Of a stretch of DNA of 7,724 nucleotides, positions 1-5,932 are shown in pieces. Source of the stretch: M3007 sp040383605. Lineage in GTDB: Bacteria > Bacteroidota > Bacteroidia > Chitinophagales > Saprospiraceae. Where the stretch lies: contig JBEIDF010000178.1 of NCBI GenBank assembly GCA_040383605.1, positions 1 through 7,724 of the forward strand. The letters are read 5' to 3'. A program made the translations under genes and the position numbers. How positions within the stretch are numbered: the stretch's first letter is position 1; every line of letters starts with the position of its first letter. Below the pieces are notes generated by a model, which saw nothing but the letters and a program-made list of their open reading frames with translations, was not told the DNA's origin and searched no databases.

Positions 1-2433
1 CACGGCCGCCGCAAGCCCGAACAATCCGGGGCTATTCCCCCCGTTGCTCCAAAGGTAAGCGTACGGGAGCGTGCCGCCGGAAACGACGGCGGATACGGCC
101 CCGTCGGCTATCCCGGCGCAGGAGACGGGATCGGCGCTGAGCGACAGCGACAATGCGGGCGCTTCGGAAATCTGGACGGCGATTGCCTCCGTGCAGCCGT
201 TTTGGTCGGTCACGGTGAGTTCGTACAAACCGCCGACAAGGCCGTTCAGCGTACCAACCGACGCGCCATTGCTCCAGGCGTAGGTGTAGGAGGGTGTGCC
301 GCCGGAAACGGCGGTCAGGATCGCCCCCTCGGCGGCGCCGGCGCAGGAGACGTCCTGCGCAGCCGGTACGACGCTGAGTTCGGCGGGCGACTGCACGGTG
401 GCGGCAGCCTGGCCGGTGCAGCCATTTGCATCCGTCACGGTAACCGAGTAAGTTCCGGCCGGCAGCGAACCGATGGCCGCAGTAGCATCGCCGGTATTCC
501 AGGCAATGGTAAAGGGCGCCGCACCGTTGAGTATGCCCACGGCGGCTGCGCCATTCGACTGGCCGGCGCAGCCTATCGGACTCGACGAGGCATTCAGCAG
601 CAGATCAGGGCGCTTGGAAAGCGTCACGGGATTGGACACCACCCGGCAGTTGGCCGAGCCGAGGTTGGCGAAGCTATTCGCTGCGAGCAGCCGGAAAGTC
701 TGCCCGGGCGCCGGGGAGGCGATTGTAAGGTCTAGGCTCTGCGCATTCGGCACGTTCGTCCATACCCCGCCGACCAGCGTCTGCCACTGTAAAAAGGGGT
801 TGGCGTAAGGCGAGCTGCCCAACGTGGCCTGGATACTTACCGGCACGCCGCTGCAAAAATTGATCAGCGCGGGCGTCAGGATTTCCGGTCCGCAGGCGCG
901 GAAGGAGATATTGTCCAACGCCAGATCATTGCCGGCGCCGCCCGGCGCGTTGTTGCGCATGGCGAACGTCACCGAGGTTTGGCCGGGCGCCGTTTCGAAC
1001 AGGAAGCGGTAGGCATGCCAGCTTTGGTCGTTCGGGACGTCCCCTGTTTCACAAACCACATTCCCATTGATCAGAAAAGAAAGGTTGGGTCGGATAAATC
1101 CGGCCAGGAAAGGTTCGAGCAGCGAAACAACGTCCACCGAGAATTCGTACACCGTATTTTCACAGACGCTCACTGTTTTTTCATAAAAAAGCCCCGGCGC
1201 ATAGCTGGCATTCACCACCATCATATACCCGTTTGGCTCCGGGCCGTTATCCTGGATATTAATCCAATCCGTAGCGGCATAGAACCCCCAGTTGGCAGTA
1301 TTATTGGCCAGGCAGTAGAACCCGTCGCCCGGGGGCGGCGAGACCGTGTAGGTGTAGCCCGGTGCGAGGCCAGGGTCTGACGGAAAAATTTCGGAAGAGC
1401 CCGTACCGAAATCCCCATCCGGGAAAATATTATCGCCGAGTTGGCCGCTGCACTGGCTCATACAAGACGCCTGGGTGACCTCCACCACCAGCGAGTCCGT
1501 ATAGATACAGCCGTCGGGCAGCGTAATCGTACAAAAATACGTGGTGGTTTGCGTCGGCGTGGCAACCGGGTTTGCGATCGTCGGATTGTTGAGCGAAGCG
1601 GCGGGCGACCATTGATATTGCGCGCCTCCTTGCGCGCCGAGTTGCACGGGCGTGCCGGGGCTGACCGGGCTTTGGAACGGCGCGAACGTAGGCGTTTGCA
1701 GGTACAGCGAATTAATTTCCGCGGCGCTCAGCGCGCGGTTGTAGATGCGCACCTCGTCCATGAATCCTTTAAAATCTGGGTCGGCATTGCACCAGTTGGA
1801 TCGGCCGAGGTAGTTATTTTGTCGGGGTACGTTGAGGATGGGATGGCCTGTTTTTTCGGCTTTCAACTCCCCGTTGACATAAATACGCATCGTATTGCCG
1901 CTAATCGTGGCGCAGTAATATTCGATGCTCCCGTTGGAAATAGCGTTGGGTGCGACCAGCCGACCGACCGTGCGGTTGAGCGAGCCGTTGCTGTTGATCC
2001 AGCTTTCGAGGGCCAGGTTGTTGGTGGCGCCTTCCCGTCCAAACCAGATCGGCAGGCCGCCGGCGTCGCCGGAGGCATTCCCAAAGTCAATAATCCGCTC
2101 GTAATAGGCGATGTTATCAAACCGCACCCAGGCACACACGGTAAAGCCGTTGGCCCAGATCGGGCCGAAATTCGGGAGTCGGACACATTCCCCGCCCACT
2201 TGTCCGCAGCCGTTGCTGCCCGGCGTTTGGTTGAACAAAAAGCCTTGGCCGCGCTGGCCGTCTGTGCAGGTGGGCGAGCCGACCAGTACGCCGTGGTTGT
2301 TGTTGCCGCTGTTATCGTCGGCGTTGCAGTTGCAAAAGCTGTAATAGCCTACCAGCGCGGGATCGGACTGGGCGTGCAGTTGGAGCTGTGTTAGAAGTAG
2401 CAACAGGGCAAATGGAAGCAAGGGTGCTTTCAT
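1..2433 (-). CDS. Large secreted LamG/SprB-repeat protein, 3' end outside window
   Basis: The minus frame is open from the ATG at 2433-2431 to the window edge (811 codons, no stop), so the C-terminus is missing. Residues 1-21 are a signal peptide (MKAPLLPFALLLLLTQ, then LQLHAQ), so export through Sec is expected. Residues about 25-245 form a LamG/concanavalin-like domain ending in the characteristic MDEVRIYNRALSAAEINSLY (225-244). Residues about 250-318 are an Ig/PKD-like segment of the YQWSPAASLNNPTIANPVA type. About 334-512 look like a jelly-roll carbohydrate-binding-like segment ending LALDNISF. About 514-606 are another Ig-like segment. Three SprB-type repeats follow (611-686, 687-761, 762 onward) with SCAG, VSGGTPSYTYAWSNG and VTDQNGCT signatures. 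Proteins of this build in Bacteroidota usually end in a gliding/type IX secretion (T9SS) sorting domain; that end is not visible here. A cell-surface adhesin or glycan-binding role is inferred. No catalytic motif is seen. Confidence 0.9.
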   Translation of the reverse strand, partial: MKAPLLPFALLLLLTQLQLHAQSDPALVGYYSFCNCNADDNSGNNNHGVLVGSPTCTDGQRGQGFLFNQTPGSNGCGQVGGECVRLPNFGPIWANGFTVCAWVRFDNIAYYERIIDFGNASGDAGGLPIWFGREGATNNLALESWINSNGSLNRTVGRLVAPNAISNGSIEYYCATISGNTMRIYVNGELKAEKTGHPILNVPRQNNYLGRSNWCNADPDFKGFMDEVRIYNRALSAAEINSLYLQTPTFAPFQSPVSPGTPVQLGAQGGAQYQWSPAASLNNPTIANPVATPTQTTTYFCTITLPDGCIYTDSLVVEVTQASCMSQCSGQLGDNIFPDGDFGTGSSEIFPSDPGLAPGYTYTVSPPPGDGFYCLANNTANWGFYAATDWINIQDNGPEPNGYMMVVNASYAPGLFYEKTVSVCENTVYEFSVDVVSLLEPFLAGFIRPNLSFLINGNVVCETGDVPNDQSWHAYRFLFETAPGQTSVTFAMRNNAPGGAGNDLALDNISFRACGPEILTPALINFCSGVPVSIQATLGSSPYANPFLQWQTLVGGVWTNVPNAQSLDLTIASPAPGQTFRLLAANSFANLGSANCRVVSNPVTLSKRPDLLLNASSSPIGCAGQSNGAAAVGILNGAAPFTIAWNTGDATAAIGSLPAGTYSVTVTDANGCTGQAAATVQSPAELSVVPAAQDVSCAGAAEGAILTAVSGGTPSYTYAWSNGASVGTLNGLVGGLYELTVTDQNGCTEAIAVQISEAPALSLSLSADPVSCAGIADGAVSAVVSGGTLPYAYLWSNGGNSPGLFGLAAAV
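150..603 (-). repeat. Tandem SprB-type protein repeats (coding)
   Basis: Two complete repeats of about 75 codons lie at 603-376 and 375-151, and a third begins at 150 and continues past the window start. Each has the same order: a Cys near the start (GCAG or SCAG), a GG-rich strand, an aromatic-rich W(S/N)xG segment, a GxY strand and a VTDxNGCT end. The DNA copies have diverged, so this is a protein-level repeat and not a recent DNA duplication. Paired cysteines suggest one disulphide per repeat, as expected for an extracellular protein. Confidence 0.8.
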
Positions 2434-2517
2434 GGCTGATTTGATTGATGCGTGTACTTTTCGAATGCCGAATAATCCAACAACGTAAAGGTATTCAAAA
2501 AAATTCCGGCAGCCTAA

Positions 2518-2533
2518 TACTCATTTATGAGTA
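2518..2533. promoter_or_regulatory. 16-bp palindrome, possible operator
   Basis: The sequence has arms TACTCAT and ATGAGTA around a 2-bp centre, with perfect symmetry over 7+7 bases. It lies about 85 bp upstream of the secreted protein start codon and just upstream of the tentative TACCTTTA box, where a dimeric regulator could bind. The symmetry is seen directly; the regulatory role is inferred and no regulator is recognised. Confidence 0.35.
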
Positions 2534-2705
2534 GTCTGGCGAAAGTACCCGAATTTTTGATTTCAATCCGTGATTTTTGCATTTTTAACGCTGCATTTTT
2601 TTTCATTCACCCTATTTTTTTAAAAAAAATCCGCGATCCGCCCGCGTATAAGTTGCAGGAGCTGCTGATAGATGTTTTTTTAAAAAAAAGATAACCGGGC
2701 GTGGG

Positions 2706-2733
2706 GGGAAAATCGGAGAGACCTCCGTTTCCC
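2706..2733 (-). terminator. Stem-loop behind the membrane protein gene, probable terminator
   Basis: GGGAAA (2706-2711) pairs with TTTCCC (2728-2733) and CGGAG (2714-2718) pairs with CTCCG (2723-2727) around an AGAC loop. This gives an 11-bp stem with a 2-nt bulge, about 50 nt past the stop codon of the 301-residue gene. On the minus strand the nearest long T run is about 16 nt beyond the stem (2689-2682), so it is not a textbook intrinsic terminator; transcript end or 3' stabilisation are both possible. Confidence 0.45.
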
Positions 2734-2782
2734 GGCGAAAGAAGTCGCAGCAATCAGCCCGGCGGCCATTCAGCGCGTGCGG

Positions 2783-3688
2783 TCACGCCTCAACTCCCTG
2801 CGCGTGATTCCGGGCGAATTTATTGTGGATCAGCAAAATCAAAAAACCGAACGTCACCGCGCCGATGATCAGGGCGTTGTTCACCAGGCCCTCCACCGAA
2901 AAAGACACTTTGATCAGGATGGTGGAGATAACGAAACCGGAATTTCGGATGATTTTGTGAAACTGGTCGGAGTAAAAGAAAGAAGCCAACAGCAACAGTA
3001 CATCCACGATGATCAGCACCGAGAAGAAGTCGTCAAAGAAGATATTGTTGATATTTTTGAATGCCGCCATGCCCTCCTGGTAGTCCATCAGCACGGTATA
3101 ACCCCAAGTCGCCAGCGAATGGATCGCCAGCACGATCAGCAGGGGTACGAGCAGGACGGCGATTCCGTTTTTGAGCAAAATGAACCGGCTTTTGTCCCTG
3201 CGCTCCGACTCCGATTCCTGCCGCGGCGCCCCGGTTTTTTTTTCAATATTTTTATAAAAATAAAAAATCAGGAAGAACAGCAGCAGTGCGGTGAGCACAT
3301 CGTAGGTAAACTGCAGGTCGTCCTGGATCGCAAACCATTCCGTCGAGAGTTCCAAGTGCGCAAGATCCTTAAAAATTCTCCGAATGACAATCAAGAGGAT
3401 AATTTCGTATTGCTTGCCGATGTAGGAGGAAATAGATTTCGGCAGAAAAAAAATTAGCAGGTACACCTCATACACAAGGATGAAGGAAAACGGCGTGTAA
3501 ATCGCGGCGATTGGATTTTGGAAAAACTTGGATTCCAGCTGCAAGAAGTTCAGATTGTTCAGCAGGATCACGCTCAAGTGCAGCAAATAGCTGGCGATAG
3601 CGATCAGCAGGATGATCCGTTCGCTCCGGTGTTTTACTTCCGGGGAGAGTAGTTTATCGAACGCGACCTGCACGAATTGCTTTATCAT
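2783..3688 (-). CDS. Conserved-looking polytopic membrane protein, function unknown
   Basis: This is a 301-residue integral membrane protein. Hydrophobic segments likely to span the membrane are at about 24-44, 64-84, 128-146, 172-194, 219-240, 248-264 and 268-287. A basic, charged segment at about 155-170 (KKTGAPRQESESERRDKSR) marks a cytoplasmic loop by the positive-inside rule. The segment YEIILLIVIRRIFKDLAHL (about 93-111) is amphipathic with regularly placed charges, faintly like a voltage-sensor or linker helix, but no pore filter or enzyme motif is visible. The start is ATG 3688-3686, chosen because a perfect TAGATTTG -7 box lies 28 nt upstream. There is no Shine-Dalgarno, which is normal for Bacteroidota. 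The gene appears monocistronic. I do not recognise the family with confidence and assign no function. Confidence 0.8.
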   Translation of the reverse strand: MIKQFVQVAFDKLLSPEVKHRSERIILLIAIASYLLHLSVILLNNLNFLQLESKFFQNPIAAIYTPFSFILVYEVYLLIFFLPKSISSYIGKQYEIILLIVIRRIFKDLAHLELSTEWFAIQDDLQFTYDVLTALLLFFLIFYFYKNIEKKTGAPRQESESERRDKSRFILLKNGIAVLLVPLLIVLAIHSLATWGYTVLMDYQEGMAAFKNINNIFFDDFFSVLIIVDVLLLLASFFYSDQFHKIIRNSGFVISTILIKVSFSVEGLVNNALIIGAVTFGFLILLIHNKFARNHAQGVEA

Positions 3689-3716
3689 ATTTTGCGATTA
3701 GCGGGTTTTTGAGCCT

Positions 3717-3745
3717 CAAATCTACCATAATATCGCTTAAAAATA
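3717..3745 (-). promoter_or_regulatory. Bacteroidota-type promoter of the membrane protein gene
   Basis: On the minus strand TAGATTTG (3724-3717) matches the Bacteroidota sigma-A -7 consensus TAnnTTTG exactly. A T-rich stretch (ATTTTT) about 20 nt upstream sits where the -33 TTTG box would be, without the final G. The start codon follows after 28 nt, giving a leader of roughly 20 nt. Confidence 0.55.
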
Positions 3746-3764
3746 AAATAAAAATTTATTTTTT

Positions 3765-3813
3765 GAAAAAAATTAAAAACGCGGACAGGGCGGCGGGGGC
3801 TGCGCTGTTCGCG
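3765..3813 (-). terminator. Intrinsic terminator-like hairpin on the minus strand
   Basis: Arms CGCGGACAG (3780-3788) and CTGTTCGCG (3805-3813) pair over nine positions, with one G-T wobble on the plus strand and an A-C mismatch on the minus strand. The loop is 16 nt. Read on the minus strand, the hairpin is followed at once by GTTTTTAATTTTTTT, the expected U-rich tail. No protein gene feeds into it from the right, so it either ends a short untranslated transcript or insulates the promoter of the membrane protein gene. Confidence 0.5.
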
Positions 3814-3844
3814 TTTGAGGGTGGGAGATGGGTTATTGAAATGT

Positions 3845-3863
3845 GGGCGGGGGCTCGGGAGGG
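3845..3863 (+). other. G-quadruplex-compatible motif
   Basis: Four runs of at least three G occur with loops of 1, 3 and 1 nt (GGG-C-GGGGG-CTC-GGG-A-GGG), and a fifth GGG follows at 3869-3871. This fits the standard G3+N1-7 pattern. Folding and function are inferred only. Confidence 0.4.
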
Positions 3864-3938
3864 TGTCCGGGCTTTTTAACGGCGCGCCAACGCGTGCAGC
3901 GCGCGCGGTTTTCTCTGATATTGGGCGTAAAACTGCTA

Positions 3939-3952
3939 CAAACCTAATTTTG
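3939..3952. promoter_or_regulatory. Overlapping divergent -7-like boxes
   Basis: TAATTTTG (3945-3952) on the plus strand and TAGGTTTG (3946-3939) on the minus strand both match TAnnTTTG and share two bases. A TTG lies 21 nt upstream on the plus strand (3921-3923), and a TTG lies 23 nt upstream on the minus strand (3972-3970). A minus-strand transcript from here would reach the hairpin at 3813-3765 after about 150 nt. No coding gene is served on either side, so chance matches are a real possibility. Confidence 0.25.
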
Positions 3953-4081
3953 GGCGCACAACCGGCGTCCAATTATGTAGTATTTGATAGTTTTTTTGAG
4001 CACTTGGCAAATTACCGAAAAAACTGTCGCTTACAAGACAATATTTTGACTTTTCGAGGCAGATCGGAATCTGATTCTCGG

Positions 4082-4184
4082 CGGAGGCGGGCGGATGGGA
4101 TGCTTGTCAGGATGGTAGATGCGATGGGTGGGGTGTTGCTTTCACAGCCGCCTGATAAATCAGGCGGTTACAGGATGGTAGATG
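4082..4184. repeat. 103-bp direct repeat, left copy
   Basis: These bases match 5933-6035 at 102 of 103 positions in the same orientation; the only difference is T at 4137 against C at 5988. Identity stops at 4081/5932 on the left and at 4185/6036 on the right. The two copies are 1,851 bp apart and enclose the AbiE gene pair. Confidence 0.9.
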
Positions 4185-4296
4185 CGATGGGTGGGGTGTC
4201 GCTTTTACAGCCACCTGATACATCAGGCGGTTACAGGATGGTAGATGCGATGGGTGGGGTGTCGCTACATCCAGCGGTTACAGGATGGTAGATGTG
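4082..4296. repeat. Repeat array A (63-bp palindromic units), left flank of the AbiE module
   Basis: A 26-nt G-rich lead (CGGAGGCGGGCGG, then ATGGGATGCTTGT) is followed by units starting CAGGATGGTAGATG at 4108, 4171, 4234 and 4281. Units 1 and 2 are 63 bp, unit 3 is 47 bp, and the fourth is only the terminal 16 bp, ending GATGTG. Unit 1 contains a perfect palindrome at 4148-4167 with arms CCGCCTGAT and ATCAGGCGG; in unit 2 the matching site (4211-4230) has one mismatch. Unit 3 has lost 16 bp including the left palindrome arm. The plus strand is open in one frame because 63 is a multiple of three, but nothing suggests it is translated. Confidence 0.85.
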
Positions 4297-4533
4297 CTCT
4301 AAGGGCTTTGCCAGCGGCCGCTTGAAGAATCAGCGGAAAAACCAGCAAGGTACCCCCGCCCGCAAACACGGCGAAAGAATTTCTGCTAGTGCTGCGTCCA
4401 GCCAATGACGTATGAATAATTGGAGGCTCATTTATCGCCAATCAAGGCGGTGAAAACCGATTTTATCGGGAATAAATGAGGCTTTCACTTAGAGCGTGTC
4501 GAAAATTATATTCTCTGCTAAGTTGCCAAAAAT
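4297..4533. other. Non-coding leader between array A and the AbiE promoter
   Basis: No gene is supportable here. The right half carries a long-range inverted repeat: CTCATTTAT (4427-4435) and ATAAATGAG (4472-4480), enclosing a smaller hairpin CCGAT-TTT-ATCGG (4457-4469). AGAGCGTGTCGAAAA near 4491-4505 resembles the kind of end seen in some insertion sequences, but no transposase or partner end is found. The region could be a decayed insertion remnant or simply the left part of the AbiE cassette. Confidence 0.4.
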
Positions 4534-4571
4534 GTCGTATTTTTGCAGTGCATATTCGTCGTATTTTTGCA
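4534..4571 (+). promoter_or_regulatory. AbiE operon promoter with duplicated 14-bp box
   Basis: GTCGTATTTTTGCA occurs at 4534-4547 and again at 4558-4571, 24 bp apart. Each copy contains TATTTTTG (4538-4545, 4562-4569), an exact match to the TAnnTTTG -7 consensus. The TTTTTG of the first copy lies 16 bp upstream of the second box and could act as its -33 element. The second box is 20 nt from the antitoxin ATG at 4590, leaving a short leader. The duplication could be an operator for AbiEi-type autoregulation, which is known in this family; here that is inference. Confidence 0.6.
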
Positions 4572-4589
4572 CGAAAAAAATAATTCAAA

Positions 4590-5006
4590 ATGCCTAAAAT
4601 CAGTTTTTTAGAGAAAAAAATAGCAGCGCGGATCGCTCGTAAACGAACTACGGTTATCCTGCGCGCCGATCTTGAGGATTTAGGCGGGTATGATCAAGTC
4701 GGCCGCGTACTCCGATCCCTGGTATCAAAAGGAAAAATTGTAAAAATCGGCTATGGACTTTACGCTAAAACCGCGGTATCCGTTGTTAGTGGGAATATAG
4801 TGCCTCAAAAATCGCTGCCCAGCCTCGCCAAGGAAGCCTTGAACAGACTGGGAATAGAGACCGCTACCTCCACCCTGGAAAAAGAATATAATGCAGGAAG
4901 AACCACACAAGTGCCTACGGGTCGTGTGATCGCAGTACGAGGCCGCATTCGCCGGAAAATAGGATACAACGGAAATTTTGTTACCTATGAGTATATTTCC
5001 AAATAA
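4590..5006 (+). CDS. AbiEi-like antitoxin, DUF6088 family winged-helix protein
   Basis: This is a 138-residue basic protein. Residues 1-60 form a winged helix-turn-helix: an N-terminal Arg/Lys-rich helix, LRADLEDLGGYDQVGRVLRS (24-43) and the wing KIVKIGYGLYAK (49-60), the signature of DUF6088/AbiEi-type domains. The C-terminal part (about 108-136, TGRVIAVRGRIRRKIGYNGN) is a short strand-rich basic segment and lacks the larger COG5340 C-terminal domain of lactococcal AbiEi. In type IV systems this protein represses its own operon and counteracts the toxin without a stable complex. The stop codon overlaps the toxin gene by 20 bp, so translation is probably coupled. The start ATG follows an A-rich leader with no Shine-Dalgarno. 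The gene is visibly less GC-rich than the secreted protein gene. Confidence 0.85.
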   Translation: MPKISFLEKKIAARIARKRTTVILRADLEDLGGYDQVGRVLRSLVSKGKIVKIGYGLYAKTAVSVVSGNIVPQKSLPSLAKEALNRLGIETATSTLEKEYNAGRTTQVPTGRVIAVRGRIRRKIGYNGNFVTYEYISK

Positions 5007-5910
5007 ATTGCAGTTTGAGCAGGCTGCAGCCGAACTGTCAATTAGCCCTGCCATGATTGAAAAGGACTGGCATGTTGTGCAGGTGCTGGCCCTCATCTCC
5101 AAGCAGCAATTTCCAGATTTCCTTATTGTGTTTTCCGGTGGAACGGCGCTTTCAAAAGCGTACGGCTTGATTCAACGTTTTTCAGAGGATATTGATTTTC
5201 GTGTTATTTATGGTGAAAACGCTCCAAGTCGCAAAAAAATGTCCGCATTTAAAACTGAATTTATAAAATCACTGACGAAAGCTGAATTTCAGCTGAGTGC
5301 ACCCAAGGCGAGAGACAACAACCGATACTTCACCCTAGACATAGCGTATAATACCCTGTTTGATCTTCACGATGCACTGCGTCCACATATTAAACTGGAA
5401 ATTAAGGTTTCCAAATCGCAACTTCCCATACAGGAAATGCCGGTCGGTTCTTTTCTGGCGAAATTGGCAAACCAGCCACCGGAAGTAAAATGCATCGCCT
5501 GCATGGATCCGGTAGAAACGGCAGCGGATAAACTAAGTGCGCTGGCGTGGCGTATTCCCAATCGTGCAATCCCTAACCAAAGCAATGATCCGACACTCGT
5601 ACGCCATATCCATGATCTTGCCGTGCTTGAAAAACTAGCTACCGAGGACGGGCGATTTATTCAATTAGTAGCGAAATCCATGCAGATTGATAACGATACA
5701 GTTGTTAAAAATAAATCCATTTATGGTCTCTCTAATACGGAAAAATTAGACAATATGCTTACAATACTCGAATATTCCTCCGAATACAGGTGGGAATACG
5801 ACCAGTTTGTGAAAAGCGTATCCTATGCACCGGCTGGTGCGGAACCAGATTTCGATAAAGCATTGGATGCCCTGAAGAGGCTCGTCCATATTACCCGGTC
5901 CAAATACTAA
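4987..5910 (+). CDS. AbiEii/AbiGii family nucleotidyltransferase toxin
   Basis: This is a 307-residue cytosolic protein of the AbiEii family (PF08843 type), within the DNA polymerase-beta-like nucleotidyltransferase fold. Seen directly are IEKDWHV (24-30, the family's N-terminal EKD motif), the nucleotide-binding FSGGTALSKAY (49-59), the metal-binding SEDIDF with D68 and D70, a further acidic strand KLEIKV (E138), ADKLSALAWR (K182, the conserved DKL motif) and VRHIHDL (R206, D210, matching the family's R.KDLYDL). Known relatives transfer nucleotides to targets, tRNA 3' ends in the MenT proteins; the substrate here is unknown. All core residues are present, so it looks active. I use ATG 4987 rather than the TTG nine bases upstream because ATG is preferred and directly overlaps the antitoxin end. 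No T-rich terminator follows; array B starts 22 bp after the stop. Confidence 0.88.
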   Translation: MSIFPNKLQFEQAAAELSISPAMIEKDWHVVQVLALISKQQFPDFLIVFSGGTALSKAYGLIQRFSEDIDFRVIYGENAPSRKKMSAFKTEFIKSLTKAEFQLSAPKARDNNRYFTLDIAYNTLFDLHDALRPHIKLEIKVSKSQLPIQEMPVGSFLAKLANQPPEVKCIACMDPVETAADKLSALAWRIPNRAIPNQSNDPTLVRHIHDLAVLEKLATEDGRFIQLVAKSMQIDNDTVVKNKSIYGLSNTEKLDNMLTILEYSSEYRWEYDQFVKSVSYAPAGAEPDFDKALDALKRLVHITRSKY

Positions 5911-5932
5911 TTAATAGCATGACGTTTCTTAA

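Larger units (their letters stand above)
2434..2782. other. Intergenic region upstream of the secreted protein gene
   Basis: This is 349 bp without a supportable gene between two minus-strand genes. It is AT-rich and holds, from left to right, the presumed promoter region of the secreted protein gene, a 16-bp palindrome, two T7A8 tracts 60 bp apart and a stem-loop behind the membrane protein gene. A weak minus-strand -7-like box, TACCTTTA, lies at 2493-2486 (one base off TAnnTTTG) without a clear -33 partner, so the promoter assignment is tentative. Confidence 0.6.
3689..4081. other. Non-coding stretch, G-rich, with promoter-like and terminator-like signals
   Basis: There is no supportable protein gene in these 393 bp; the open frames have implausible composition and no family features. 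An AT-rich promoter segment (3717-3780) borders a strongly G-rich segment (3780-3900), then a mixed segment up to array A. It contains a minus-strand terminator-like hairpin, a four-run G-quadruplex motif, a GCGCGC-rich hairpin around 3882-3908 and two overlapping divergent TAnnTTTG boxes, each listed separately where supportable. Confidence 0.5.

Noticed and set aside
1441..2394. 317-residue plus-strand frame opposite the secreted protein gene
   Set aside because: It is an antisense shadow of the LamG and Ig-like coding region in high-GC DNA; the minus frame gives recognisable domains with a signal peptide.
2777..3457. 226-residue plus-strand frame opposite the membrane protein gene
   Set aside because: The composition (His, Gln and Asp rich, no domain) is typical of the complement of a hydrophobic membrane protein gene.
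3685..3972. 95-residue minus-strand frame upstream of the membrane protein gene
   Set aside because: It is rich in Arg and Pro, runs through the terminator-like hairpin and the AT-rich promoter of the next gene, and shows no domain.
4148..4167. Rho-independent terminator at the array palindrome
   Set aside because: The hairpin is followed by TTACAGG on one strand and CTGTGAAAG on the other, with no T run.
3815..4291. 158-residue plus-strand frame crossing array A
   Set aside because: Its C-terminal part is the repeat array and its first part has no family features. No promoter or start context supports it, and the 47-bp unit breaks the frame.
4978..4986. TTG start of the AbiEii toxin nine bases upstream
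   Set aside because: ATG 4987 is a stronger start, needs no extra residues and keeps the typical coupled overlap with the antitoxin.
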